Of a stretch of DNA of 5,616 nt, positions 1-5,616 are shown piece after piece. Source of the stretch: Holophagaceae bacterium (GTDB lineage: Bacteria > Acidobacteriota > Holophagae > Holophagales > Holophagaceae); assembly GCA_003158505.1 (NCBI GenBank), contig PMJK01000119.1, positions 1 to 5,616 of the forward strand, read 5' to 3'. Positions within the stretch are counted from its first letter, which is position 1; each line of letters starts with the position of its first letter. The position numbers and the translations under genes are program-made. A model generated the notes under the pieces. That model did not search any database. It was not told where the DNA came from and saw only the letters and a list, made by a program, of their open reading frames with translations.

Positions 1-258
1 AAGAACTGGAAATTCAGCCTCGCTGACATTCACGAGAGGAAGTATTGGAAGCAATACCTGAAGGCTTATGAGGCTTGCCTAAATGCGACCAGCGCCCATG
101 ACGCGCCCTGGTATGTTGTTCCTGCCGATGATAAGGAAAATGCCCGGTTGATCGTTTCCCAAATCATCCTGAATACGCTTCTCAAGCTCAAGATGGCCTA
201 TCCCAAGACCACCCCGAAACGCCGAGAGGAATTGGAATCCATTCGTAAACAACTCTAA
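1..258 (+). CDS. Polyphosphate kinase 2 (PPK2) family protein, C-terminal part
   Basis: Reading frame open from the first base to a TAA at 256-258, giving the last 85 residues of a protein whose start lies upstream of the window. The segment starting NWKFSLADIHERKYWKQYL, followed by the AYE, ATSAHDAPWYVVPADDK and 'ARLIVSQIILNTL' stretches, is the typical C-terminal end of PPK2-family polyphosphate:nucleotide phosphotransferases. These cytoplasmic, P-loop-kinase-like enzymes move phosphate between inorganic polyphosphate and nucleotides (AMP, ADP or GDP depending on class). The Walker A and lid regions that define the reaction and subclass are outside the window, so AMP versus ADP preference cannot be read; the tail looks most like the PPK2 proteins often labelled class III, a weak inference. 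The last ~17 residues are a charged, Lys/Arg/Glu-rich helix. It is followed after 24 bases by the HAD gene on the same strand, suggesting co-transcription. Confidence 0.9.
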   Translation, partial: KNWKFSLADIHERKYWKQYLKAYEACLNATSAHDAPWYVVPADDKENARLIVSQIILNTLLKLKMAYPKTTPKRREELESIRKQL

Positions 259-282
259 AGGCTGAGCAAGGCACATGACACC

Positions 283-1065
283 ATGAAAAAACTCATTGTT
301 TTCGATCTGGATGGCACGCTCGCTGAAAGCAAATCAGCTCTCGATGCCGAGATGGCCACTCTGCTCGGCAATCTCCTGGGCATTGTGCAGGTGGCGGTGA
401 TATCCGGCGGTAGCTGGCAACAGTTCGAAACACAATTGCTCACGAATCTCCCCCATGACGAACGCCTGAAGGGACTGTCTCTCCTTCCGACCTGTGGCAC
501 GAAGTTCTACCAATACACAGGGGATTGGGAAAAGATCTACTCAGAAGATTTCACCGCCGATGAGAAAGAGAAGATCTTCGGTTCTTTCAGGAAGGCGATC
601 ACATCAGCGGACTTCCAGGCCGCAAAGGTCTGGGGAGAGGTCATCGAGGACCGGGGCAGCCAGATCACCTTTTCCGCGCTAGGGCAGCAGGCCCCCATTG
701 AGGAAAAGAAAAAATGGGATCCTGACTTCACCAAGCGGAAGAAGATCAAAGCGATCCTCGATGATCTGATCCCTGAGTTTTCTGTCCGTTTGGGTGGCAC
801 GACGTCCATCGATGTCACCCAGCCCGGCATCGATAAAGCCTACGGGATCAGGAAACTCCGGGACATCCTCGACATCGCGATTCAGGACATGCTTTTCATC
901 GGGGATGCCCTGTTCCCGGGCGGGAATGACTACCCCGCTGAAGAAGCAGGTGCCCTGTCCATCCAGGTCAAAGATCCTCATGAGACGAAACGGGTGATCG
1001 AAGCCATTATCGCCTGCCTGGGTGAAGTTAAACCCGTGGACCTGAATATCGGCCGGGGAGACTAG
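283..1065 (+). CDS. HAD-IIB family hydrolase, eukaryotic-type phosphomannomutase-like
   Basis: A complete 260-residue cytoplasmic protein. HAD motif I is FDLDGTLAES with nucleophile D8 and acid/base D10; motif II is ISGG with S41; the motif III lysine is probably K185 in GIDKAYGI; motif IV is FIGDALFPGGNDYP with D208 and D216. Motif IV and the cap region (about 90-180, with IEDRGSQITFSALGQ and SIDV before the returning core) match the C2b-capped phosphomannomutase (PMM) branch, and the length fits that family (~250). PMMs interconvert mannose-6-P and mannose-1-P. Here R124 and S175/D177 appear kept, but positions where human PMM has two further phosphate-binding arginines read Q135 and about K142, so a sugar phosphatase or a mutase with another substrate is equally possible. 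The ATG at 283 has only a weak upstream AAGG (268-271, 11 bases away); an ATG at 275 is out of frame and hits a stop after three codons. The stop lies 3 bases before the ATPase start. HAD fold: near certain; substrate: unknown. Confidence 0.88.
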   Translation: MKKLIVFDLDGTLAESKSALDAEMATLLGNLLGIVQVAVISGGSWQQFETQLLTNLPHDERLKGLSLLPTCGTKFYQYTGDWEKIYSEDFTADEKEKIFGSFRKAITSADFQAAKVWGEVIEDRGSQITFSALGQQAPIEEKKKWDPDFTKRKKIKAILDDLIPEFSVRLGGTTSIDVTQPGIDKAYGIRKLRDILDIAIQDMLFIGDALFPGGNDYPAEEAGALSIQVKDPHETKRVIEAIIACLGEVKPVDLNIGRGD

Positions 1066-1068
1066 GCG

Positions 1069-3405
1069 ATGTCTGCACAGGGTAGTGAGGGAACTGATTT
1101 GTCGCTCGGCCTCACGAGCGATGAGGCCCGGGTACGGCTTGAGAAGTCCGGCCCCAATACCATGCCAGATACAGCGGTACCAGCGTGGCGCATGGCACTG
1201 GCGAAATTCTGGGCACCGGTCCCTTGGATGCTGGAAGCCGCCATCATCCTCCAGATCGTGCTTGGCGAGTACGTTGAAGCCGCGGTGATCGCGGGGCTCC
1301 TGGTGTTCAATGCTGCCCTCGGGTTCTTCCAGGAGGGACGCGCACAGGCCACCCTTGCAGCGCTGAAAGCCCGGCTCGCCCTCACAGCCTCGGTCCGGCG
1401 TGACGGCAATTGGAAGGAAATTCCCGCAGCCGAACTGGTTCCCGGCGACACGATCAAACTATCGCTCGGTGGGATCGTCGCAGCTGACGCGACATTGATC
1501 GATGGCTCGATCCTGCTCGATCAATCCATGCTGACCGGCGAATCCGTTCCCATCGAAGCCGGGGCCGGGCTCCAAACATTCGCAGGAGCCTTGGTACGCC
1601 GCGGAGAAGCCACCGCGACCATAACCGCCACCGGGACCCACACCAAGTTTGGACGAACCGCGGAACTCGTCCGCACCGCCCATGTCGAGGGCACACAGCA
1701 AAAGACCGTCGTGCGGGTGGTGCGGAACCTGGCCATGTTCAATGGCGTCATCATTGTCCTGCTCGTGGCCTACGCGCATGCCCGCAGAATGCCGATTGGC
1801 GAGATCATCCCTCTCGTCCTCACCGCCGTCCTGGCCTCGATTCCGGTGGCCCTGCCCGCCACCTTCACGCTTGCTGCGGTCATTGGCGCTAAGGCCTTGG
1901 CCCGCCTGGGGGTGCTGCCCACCCGGCTGTCCGCGGTGGAGGAGGCGGCCACGCTGGACGTTCTCTGCTCGGACAAAACGGGGACCCTGACTCGCAACGA
2001 ACTGGAGCTGACGACCATTTGTCCTGAGCCCGGTTTCGATGAAAAGCACCTGCTGGCCTTGGCGGCTCTGGCCAGTTCCGAAGGCGGCCAGGATCCCGTG
2101 GATATGGCCATCCGCGCCGGGGCCGCGAAAGCCACCACTGACGACCTGCCGAAACTGGTCAAGTTCACTCCGTTCGATCCGGCGACGAAGATGTCTGAGG
2201 CCGCGGCGGTGGACGCCAAAGGCGCCACCCTGCGCATTGTGAAGGGAGCGTTTGCGACGGTCATCAAACTGACCGAGCCCGTGGCTACGGCCGCCGGGAC
2301 CGCAGACGAGCTTCAGGCGAAGGGTTTCCGGGTCCTGGCCGTTGCTGTTGGTACGGGCACGACGCTACGGCTTGCGGGAATCATCGCGCTGAGTGATCCG
2401 CCGCGCCCGGACGCCATGGAGCTTATCAAGGAGCTGCATACGTTGGGTGTGGACACGGTGATGGTGACCGGCGATGCACCGGCGACGGCGACGATCATTG
2501 CCCGGGCGGTGGGACTGGAGGGGGCGGTCTGTCCTCCCGGACCCATTCCTGAGAGCGTCGATCCAAAGGATTTCGCGATCTTTGCCGGCGTACTTCCAGA
2601 AGACAAGTACCGCCTAGTTCAGGCATTCCAGAAGAGCGGACACACCGTCGGCATGTGCGGTGATGGCGCCAATGATGCGCCCGCTCTGCGCCAGGCGCAG
2701 ATGGGAATTGCGGTTTCGACCGCGACGGACGTCGCCAAATCGGCCGCCGGAATCGTACTCACCAAGCCAGGACTCGTTGGTGCTGTAGCCGCGGTGAAAG
2801 AAGGCCGGGTGATGTTCCAACGAATCCTGACCTATACCCTGAATTCCGTGACCAAGAAGATTGTGCAAGTGCTCTTCCTGGCGGTGGGACTGCTCCTTAC
2901 GGGACACGCGATCCTGACCCCCATGTTGATGGTCATCATCATGATCACTGGCGATTTCCTGGGCATGTCCCTGACCACGGACAACGTCCGACCGTCTCAG
3001 ATGCCGAATGCCTGGCGCGTGGGTAATTTGACGATCGCAGGCGTTTTCATGGGCATTTCTGAACTGGTGTTCTGCCTCGCCGTTCTGGCCCTCGGTAAGT
3101 TCCATCTCGGCCTTGGAATCGAAGCCCTTCAGACCCTTGCCTTCCTGGCCCTGGTCACCGGCAATCAGGCCACGACCTATGCCAATCGAACCCGCCAGAA
3201 CCTATGGTCCATTCGCCCCAGCTTCTGGCTGGTCTTTTCATCCATCGCCGATCTGTTGATCGCCCTAACTCTGGCGAATCGTGGGATTGCCATGGCGCCC
3301 CTCCCATGGCTTGTGATGGGAGGCGTTCTCATGGGGGCAGCGGCTTTTGCATTGCTAGTGGATGTAGTGAAAGTCCCCGTATTCAATCGGCTCAGGATCG
3401 CCTGA
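1069..3405 (+). CDS. Plasma-membrane-type proton-efflux P-type ATPase (P3A)
   Basis: A complete 778-residue inner-membrane ATP-driven cation pump, most likely exporting H+. In order: a short N-terminal segment; M1-M2 (~50-87); the actuator domain with LTGES (155-159); M3-M4 (~222-270) with IPVALP (258-263); phosphorylation motif CSDKTGTLT with catalytic D302; nucleotide domain with KGA (392-394); TGDA (467-470); the hinge GDGANDAPAL (531-540); then M5-M10 (~598-765). FAGVLPEDKY and the GDGAND-to-GIAVSTATDVAKSAA region are close to plant, fungal and archaeal H+-ATPases. D629 in M6 (ITGDF) lines up by eye with the proton-binding Asp684 of plant AHA2, while K597 in M5 sits where AHA2 has Arg655. 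There is no long autoinhibitory C-terminal tail; the protein ends ~13 residues after the last helix. GGGGAG at 1055-1060, inside the HAD gene end, stands 8 bases before the ATG and supports this start. Another cation cannot be excluded. Confidence 0.93.
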   Translation: MSAQGSEGTDLSLGLTSDEARVRLEKSGPNTMPDTAVPAWRMALAKFWAPVPWMLEAAIILQIVLGEYVEAAVIAGLLVFNAALGFFQEGRAQATLAALKARLALTASVRRDGNWKEIPAAELVPGDTIKLSLGGIVAADATLIDGSILLDQSMLTGESVPIEAGAGLQTFAGALVRRGEATATITATGTHTKFGRTAELVRTAHVEGTQQKTVVRVVRNLAMFNGVIIVLLVAYAHARRMPIGEIIPLVLTAVLASIPVALPATFTLAAVIGAKALARLGVLPTRLSAVEEAATLDVLCSDKTGTLTRNELELTTICPEPGFDEKHLLALAALASSEGGQDPVDMAIRAGAAKATTDDLPKLVKFTPFDPATKMSEAAAVDAKGATLRIVKGAFATVIKLTEPVATAAGTADELQAKGFRVLAVAVGTGTTLRLAGIIALSDPPRPDAMELIKELHTLGVDTVMVTGDAPATATIIARAVGLEGAVCPPGPIPESVDPKDFAIFAGVLPEDKYRLVQAFQKSGHTVGMCGDGANDAPALRQAQMGIAVSTATDVAKSAAGIVLTKPGLVGAVAAVKEGRVMFQRILTYTLNSVTKKIVQVLFLAVGLLLTGHAILTPMLMVIIMITGDFLGMSLTTDNVRPSQMPNAWRVGNLTIAGVFMGISELVFCLAVLALGKFHLGLGIEALQTLAFLALVTGNQATTYANRTRQNLWSIRPSFWLVFSSIADLLIALTLANRGIAMAPLPWLVMGGVLMGAAAFALLVDVVKVPVFNRLRIA

Positions 3406-3492
3406 AAACGGAGTGCACCTTCGCCAGCGGGGTCATTCGAATTGATCGAAGGGGCGACTCATCTTGGATGAGAAGCACCGAGGATCCGGGTT

Positions 3493-3520
3493 TTGACTTT
3501 TGTAAGTAATTATATATAAA
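3493..3520 (+). promoter_or_regulatory. Sigma-70-like promoter overlapped by an operator
   Basis: TTGACT at 3493-3498 matches the -35 consensus at five of six bases, and TATAAA at 3515-3520 matches the -10 consensus at five of six, with a 16-base spacer. Transcription would start near 3527 and run into the 59-codon ORF and the DUF748 gene. The spacer and -10 lie entirely inside the inverted repeat at 3501-3529, so a protein bound there would block RNA polymerase. Seen: the boxes and overlap. Inferred: promoter function and repression. Confidence 0.6.
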
Positions 3521-3529
3521 TTACTTACA
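3501..3529. repeat. Perfect inverted repeat, probable repressor operator
   Basis: Left arm TGTAAGTAATT (3501-3511) and right arm AATTACTTACA (3519-3529) are exact reverse complements over 11 bases around the 7-base centre ATATATA. It is not followed by a T run and its stem is AT-rich, so it is not a good terminator. Its size and placement over a -10 box fit a dimeric winged-helix or TetR-type repressor. GTAA/TTAC half-sites are compatible with HxlR (DUF24), MarR or TetR family regulators; the family cannot be decided from the site, and no regulator gene lies in the window. Confidence 0.7.
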
Positions 3530-3564
3530 GTTTGGTTCGAAAGGTGCTTCATCCATCCTCAGTC

Positions 3565-3570
3565 GAGGAG
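3565..3570 (+). promoter_or_regulatory. Strong ribosome binding site of the 59-codon ORF
   Basis: GAGGAG sits 7 bases before the ATG at 3578, nearly ideal Shine-Dalgarno spacing. It is much better than anything in front of the DUF748 start candidates, and it is the main reason to take the short ORF seriously. Confidence 0.6.
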
Positions 3571-3577
3571 AATCCCC

Positions 3578-3757
3578 ATGAAGCCATCTCTATTGATCCG
3601 ACGGCCCTTGGCCTTTGCGTCCGCAGCACCAGCCCTGACAGTCCCTGTCAAAACCCGTTTCGATCATGTAACGCCAAGGCTGACCATGGGAGCTTTCCAA
3701 CTCCGCACCCAGAGGATGTTGGACTACCTCGTTGGGACATTGCGCAAATCCTGGTGA
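3578..3757 (+). CDS. Orphan 59-residue ORF, possible leader peptide or gene remnant
   Basis: ATG at 3578, TGA at 3755-3757, 59 residues, beginning MKPSLLIRRPLAFASAAPAL and ending LDYLVGTLRKSW. It is strongly basic (many Arg/Lys, two Asp, no Glu), lacks a hydrophobic stretch long enough for a membrane helix or clear signal peptide, and matches no family I know. In its favour are an excellent ribosome binding site and a promoter about 50 bases upstream. Its stop overlaps, as GTGA, an in-frame GTG (3754) that could start the DUF748 protein, so it could act as a translationally coupled leader. Alternatives: the 5' end of a gene mostly lost by deletion, its start signals left behind, or a chance ORF. 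Function unknown. Confidence 0.35.
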   Translation: MKPSLLIRRPLAFASAAPALTVPVKTRFDHVTPRLTMGAFQLRTQRMLDYLVGTLRKSW

Positions 3758-3792
3758 ATCGCCGGTCGAGGAACGTGCCAAATCAATTACCC

Positions 3793-5514
3793 ATGGACCC
3801 CCAGGATGGATCCTCTTCGAGAAGGTCGGAGCAGGGTATTACCTCCGCGCCTCCCCCTGGGAGGTGGAAGCGATTTCTGAACACCTGCCGCGCCCACCGG
3901 GGCAAGAGCGTCTTATACAGCCTGGCCCTGTTCATGGTAGTCGGTCTGTGTTTCGGGGATGCTCTGCTCGCCGGGCCCATGCGTCGCTGGGCCGAGCATG
4001 CCATGAATTCGAAACTGAAAGGCTACACGGTCCACATTGCCCGGGTCCGACCTCACTTGTGGCGGGTGGCCTTCGACCTGGACGATCTGGTCCTCACGCA
4101 GAACACTCACCCGGTCCCCCCCGTGGCGGATTTCGGCTCCCTTCAATTCTCCTTGGTGTTGGGGGAGCTGCTTCGATTCAAATTGGCCGGTGATCTGACC
4201 ATCGTGCGCCCCGCCCTGCACCTCAACCTCACCCAGATCGAAGAGGAAGCCCATAGCCACGTGAGGCTAAAGGAACAGGGGTGGCAGGGCGCCGTGGAAT
4301 CCGTGTTTCCGTTCAAGCTGGATCGGGTGAGCGTTCAGGATGGTTCCCTGCTCTTCCTTGCCAGGGGGACGGCCAGCAAGCCCATCCAGCTCACCAAGGT
4401 CTACATGGTTGCCAAGAATGTGCGCAACATCGCCGCGGCCAAGAGCACCTACCCCTCCCCGGTGACCATGGAAGGCGTCCTGTTCGATACGGGCAAGATC
4501 TGGTTCCAGGGGGCGGCGGATTTCCTCCGCGAGCCCTATGCCGCCGCCCAGGGAGAGGTCCGTCTGCAGCAGGTTCCCTTGGACCGCCTCAGTCCCCTCG
4601 CCCAGGACTACCAGCTGAAAACCACCGGCGGCCTCCTCTCCGCGAATGGTTCGGTGGAATACACGCCGGAGGCCCAGAAGGCCCACCTTGCAGAAGTCGA
4701 TTTTGAGAACCTGCGCGTGGATTACGTCACCAGCACAGCCACCAAGGCCGTGGAAAAGGAACATGCGAAGCAGGCGGTGAAACTGGCCGAGCAGGTGCGC
4801 AACGCGCCCCAGCTGCTTCTGGAAATCGACACCCTGAGGCTGAAGAACAGCGAGATCGGCTTCGAGAACAAGGGGACCACGCCCCCGTACCGGGTGTTCA
4901 TCTCGCGTCTGAGCCTGGATCTGGAACACCTGAGCAACCATGCCGGGCGTCAAAGGTCCAACTTCCATGCCCAGGGGGCCTTCATGGGAAGTGGCGCCAC
5001 CATCCTCAGGGGCGGGGTACAATCCGCGGCCAGACCACTGGACTTCAATGTGCACCTTGAGGTGGAGGATGCCAAGCTGCCCGACCTCAACGGGTTGCTG
5101 AAAGCCCATGCGGGGGTTGACGTGGCGGCGGGCCTGTTCTCGCTCTATTCCGAAATCACCGTGAAGAACGGCCAGGTCGAGGGCTACATCAAACCCCTCG
5201 TCAAGGACCTGAAGATCTACGATCGCCAGAAGGACTCGGAAAAGCCCTTCCGGCAGCGGGTCAAGATGCACGTCCTCCAATTCCTGGCCAATCTCTTCAA
5301 GAACCACACTTCTCACGAGGTAGCCACGGTAGCCCACATCTCCGGTTCCACCGGCAGTCCCAAAACCAGTGAGTGGGAGGTCATTCGGAAGCTCATCGGG
5401 AACGGGATTTTTCACGCCATTCTTCCGGGATTCTTGGCCGAGCCCAAAACGGCCGTCCCCCCGCAGCCTGCCCAGCCTCCGAAGCCCGCCTCCACCGAGG
5501 AAACCAGGCCCTAG
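3793..5514 (+). CDS. DUF748 / AsmA-like envelope protein
   Basis: With the ATG at 3793 the protein has 573 residues. A Pro/Ser/Arg-rich cytoplasmic N-terminus (1-38) leads into one membrane helix (~39-61); the rest should lie in the periplasm. The helix is followed by an AsmA-like pattern (amphipathic GYTVHIARVRPHLWRVAFDL, then LDDLVLTQ, 'LTIVRPALHLNL', 'LDRVSVQDGSLLF') and beta-rich repeats. The C-terminal ~130 residues (GLFSLYSEITVKNGQVEGYIKP..., EWEVIRKLIGNGIFHAILPGF) are characteristic of DUF748 proteins. A Pro/Ala-rich tail (~551-573) ends it. AsmA-like proteins form grooves implicated in lipid transport or outer-membrane assembly; no specific role can be assigned. Start choice is uncertain: the frame stays open upstream to a TTG at 3532, and a GTG at 3754 (586 residues) overlaps the preceding stop. 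The ATG at 3793 has only GAGGA about 20 bases away, but residues before it show no family resemblance. The reductase follows after 34 bases. Confidence 0.85.
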   Translation: MDPQDGSSSRRSEQGITSAPPPGRWKRFLNTCRAHRGKSVLYSLALFMVVGLCFGDALLAGPMRRWAEHAMNSKLKGYTVHIARVRPHLWRVAFDLDDLVLTQNTHPVPPVADFGSLQFSLVLGELLRFKLAGDLTIVRPALHLNLTQIEEEAHSHVRLKEQGWQGAVESVFPFKLDRVSVQDGSLLFLARGTASKPIQLTKVYMVAKNVRNIAAAKSTYPSPVTMEGVLFDTGKIWFQGAADFLREPYAAAQGEVRLQQVPLDRLSPLAQDYQLKTTGGLLSANGSVEYTPEAQKAHLAEVDFENLRVDYVTSTATKAVEKEHAKQAVKLAEQVRNAPQLLLEIDTLRLKNSEIGFENKGTTPPYRVFISRLSLDLEHLSNHAGRQRSNFHAQGAFMGSGATILRGGVQSAARPLDFNVHLEVEDAKLPDLNGLLKAHAGVDVAAGLFSLYSEITVKNGQVEGYIKPLVKDLKIYDRQKDSEKPFRQRVKMHVLQFLANLFKNHTSHEVATVAHISGSTGSPKTSEWEVIRKLIGNGIFHAILPGFLAEPKTAVPPQPAQPPKPASTEETRP

Positions 5515-5535
5515 GGCCCGCTCTATCCGACTCAC

Positions 5536-5541
5536 AAGGAG
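5536..5541 (+). promoter_or_regulatory. Ribosome binding site of the alkene reductase gene
   Basis: AAGGAG stands 7 bases before the ATG at 5549, an ideal Shine-Dalgarno arrangement. It fixes the start of the gene that runs off the window and shows that it is translated independently of the DUF748 gene. Confidence 0.75.
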
Positions 5542-5548
5542 CACCCCC

Positions 5549-5616
5549 ATGAATCCCGATCTCTTCCTGCCCACGCGCTTGGGCGATCTTCTGCTCAAGA
5601 ACCGCATCGTGATGGC
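5549..5616 (+). CDS. Old Yellow Enzyme family alkene reductase, N-terminal fragment
   Basis: Only the first 22 codons are present: MNPDLFLPTRLGDLLLKNRI then VM, cut by the window end. The pattern 'LF.P.RLGDL.LKNRIVMA' is the conserved N-terminal strand and FMN-barrel entry of Old Yellow Enzymes (NemA/N-ethylmaleimide reductase-like FMN proteins that use NAD(P)H to reduce activated C=C bonds, nitro-esters and similar electrophiles; cytoplasmic). Catalytic residues are beyond the window, so subclass and gene symbol are not assigned. It lies 34 bases after the DUF748 stop with its own strong ribosome binding site, so it may be the next gene of that operon. No promoter is evident in the short gap. 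Confidence 0.85.
   Translation, partial: MNPDLFLPTRLGDLLLKNRIVM

Larger units (their letters stand above)
3406..3792. other. Long intergenic region with promoter, operator and orphan ORF
   Basis: This 387-base stretch separates the proton ATPase from the DUF748 gene and contrasts with the tight packing upstream. The first ~85 bases (3406-3492) show only a small hairpin (CTCATC-TTG-GATGAG, 3458-3472) without a T run, so no convincing terminator. Bases 3493-3530 are strikingly AT-rich and carry a promoter overlapped by a perfect inverted repeat. From 3565 come a strong ribosome binding site and a 59-codon ORF (3578-3757). A second perfect small hairpin (TGACAG-TCC-CTGTCA, 3636-3650) lies within that ORF. 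I recognise no protein family in any of the six frames here. Confidence 0.7.

Noticed and set aside
1459..2049. 196-codon open frame on the - strand inside the proton ATPase gene
   Set aside because: Low-complexity Gly/Arg/His-rich translation opposite highly conserved ATPase domains; a codon-bias shadow.
3458..3472. Hairpin CTCATC-TTG-GATGAG after the ATPase stop, considered as an intrinsic terminator
   Set aside because: Only a 6-base, moderately GC stem and no following T run; it is more than 50 bases past the stop codon. Not enough to call a terminator.
3501..3529. The inverted repeat considered as a rho-independent terminator of the ATPase operon
   Set aside because: AT-rich stem, no T run after the right arm, and it overlaps well-spaced promoter boxes; an operator explains it better.
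3636..3650. Hairpin TGACAG-TCC-CTGTCA inside the 59-codon ORF, considered as an attenuator
   Set aside because: Perfect but short stem with no alternative pairing partner or T run that I can see; could easily be chance.
3532..3792. N-terminal extension of the DUF748 protein from the TTG at 3532
   Set aside because: No ribosome binding site, the start would lie a few bases after the predicted transcription start, and the 87 extra residues show no family similarity ahead of the membrane helix.
5507..5518. 12-base palindrome GGCCCTAGGGCC over the DUF748 stop codon
   Set aside because: It has no loop for an RNA hairpin and no T run; GC-only flanks around a CTAG core make chance likely.
4267..5607. 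446-codon open frame on the - strand opposite the DUF748 gene
   Set aside because: It is antisense to a gene with clear family features, its translation is Gly/Leu/Arg-rich with no recognisable motif, and long antisense frames are expected in GC-rich codon usage.

Overview
The window is a gene-dense, GC-rich bacterial segment with every credible gene on the + strand. Gene content (PPK2-type polyphosphate kinase, a phosphomannomutase-like HAD enzyme, a plant/archaeal-type P-type proton ATPase, a DUF748/AsmA-like envelope protein and an Old Yellow Enzyme reductase) and Shine-Dalgarno-led starts fit a Gram-negative, free-living bacterium. DUF748 proteins belong to double-membrane envelopes. The sequence alone does not fix the phylum; an acidobacterial or proteobacterial-like host is only a guess.

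Block 1 (1-3405) looks like one operon. It holds the C-terminal end of a PPK2 polyphosphate:nucleotide phosphotransferase (1-258), a 24-base gap, a HAD-IIB phosphomannomutase-like protein (283-1065), a 3-base gap, and a complete 778-residue plasma-membrane-type H+-ATPase (1069-3405). The gaps leave little room for internal promoters. A plausible shared theme is energy and pH homeostasis, with PPK2 regenerating nucleotide triphosphate from polyphosphate beside an ATP-consuming proton pump. That link is inference from adjacency.

Block 2 (3406-3792) is a 387-base stretch without a recognisable gene. It contains a conspicuous AT-rich perfect inverted repeat (11-base arms, 7-base centre, 3501-3529) lying over the spacer and -10 of a good sigma-70-like promoter (TTGACT, 16 bases, TATAAA). 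This is the architecture of a repressor operator. The promoter is followed by a strong ribosome binding site and a 59-codon ORF of no recognisable family, whose stop lies about 35 bases before the most likely start of the next gene.

Block 3 (3793-5616) holds a DUF748/AsmA-like protein anchored by one N-terminal membrane helix (3793-5514) and, 34 bases further on with its own strong ribosome binding site, the first 22 codons of an alkene reductase of the Old Yellow Enzyme family, cut by the window end. These may form a second operon driven by the operator-covered promoter.

I see no rRNA, tRNA, CRISPR array, insertion sequence or convincing intrinsic terminator. The parts most worth a second look are the operator/promoter with its orphan ORF, the altered substrate-phosphate residues in the PMM-like enzyme, and the polyphosphate kinase/proton pump pairing.
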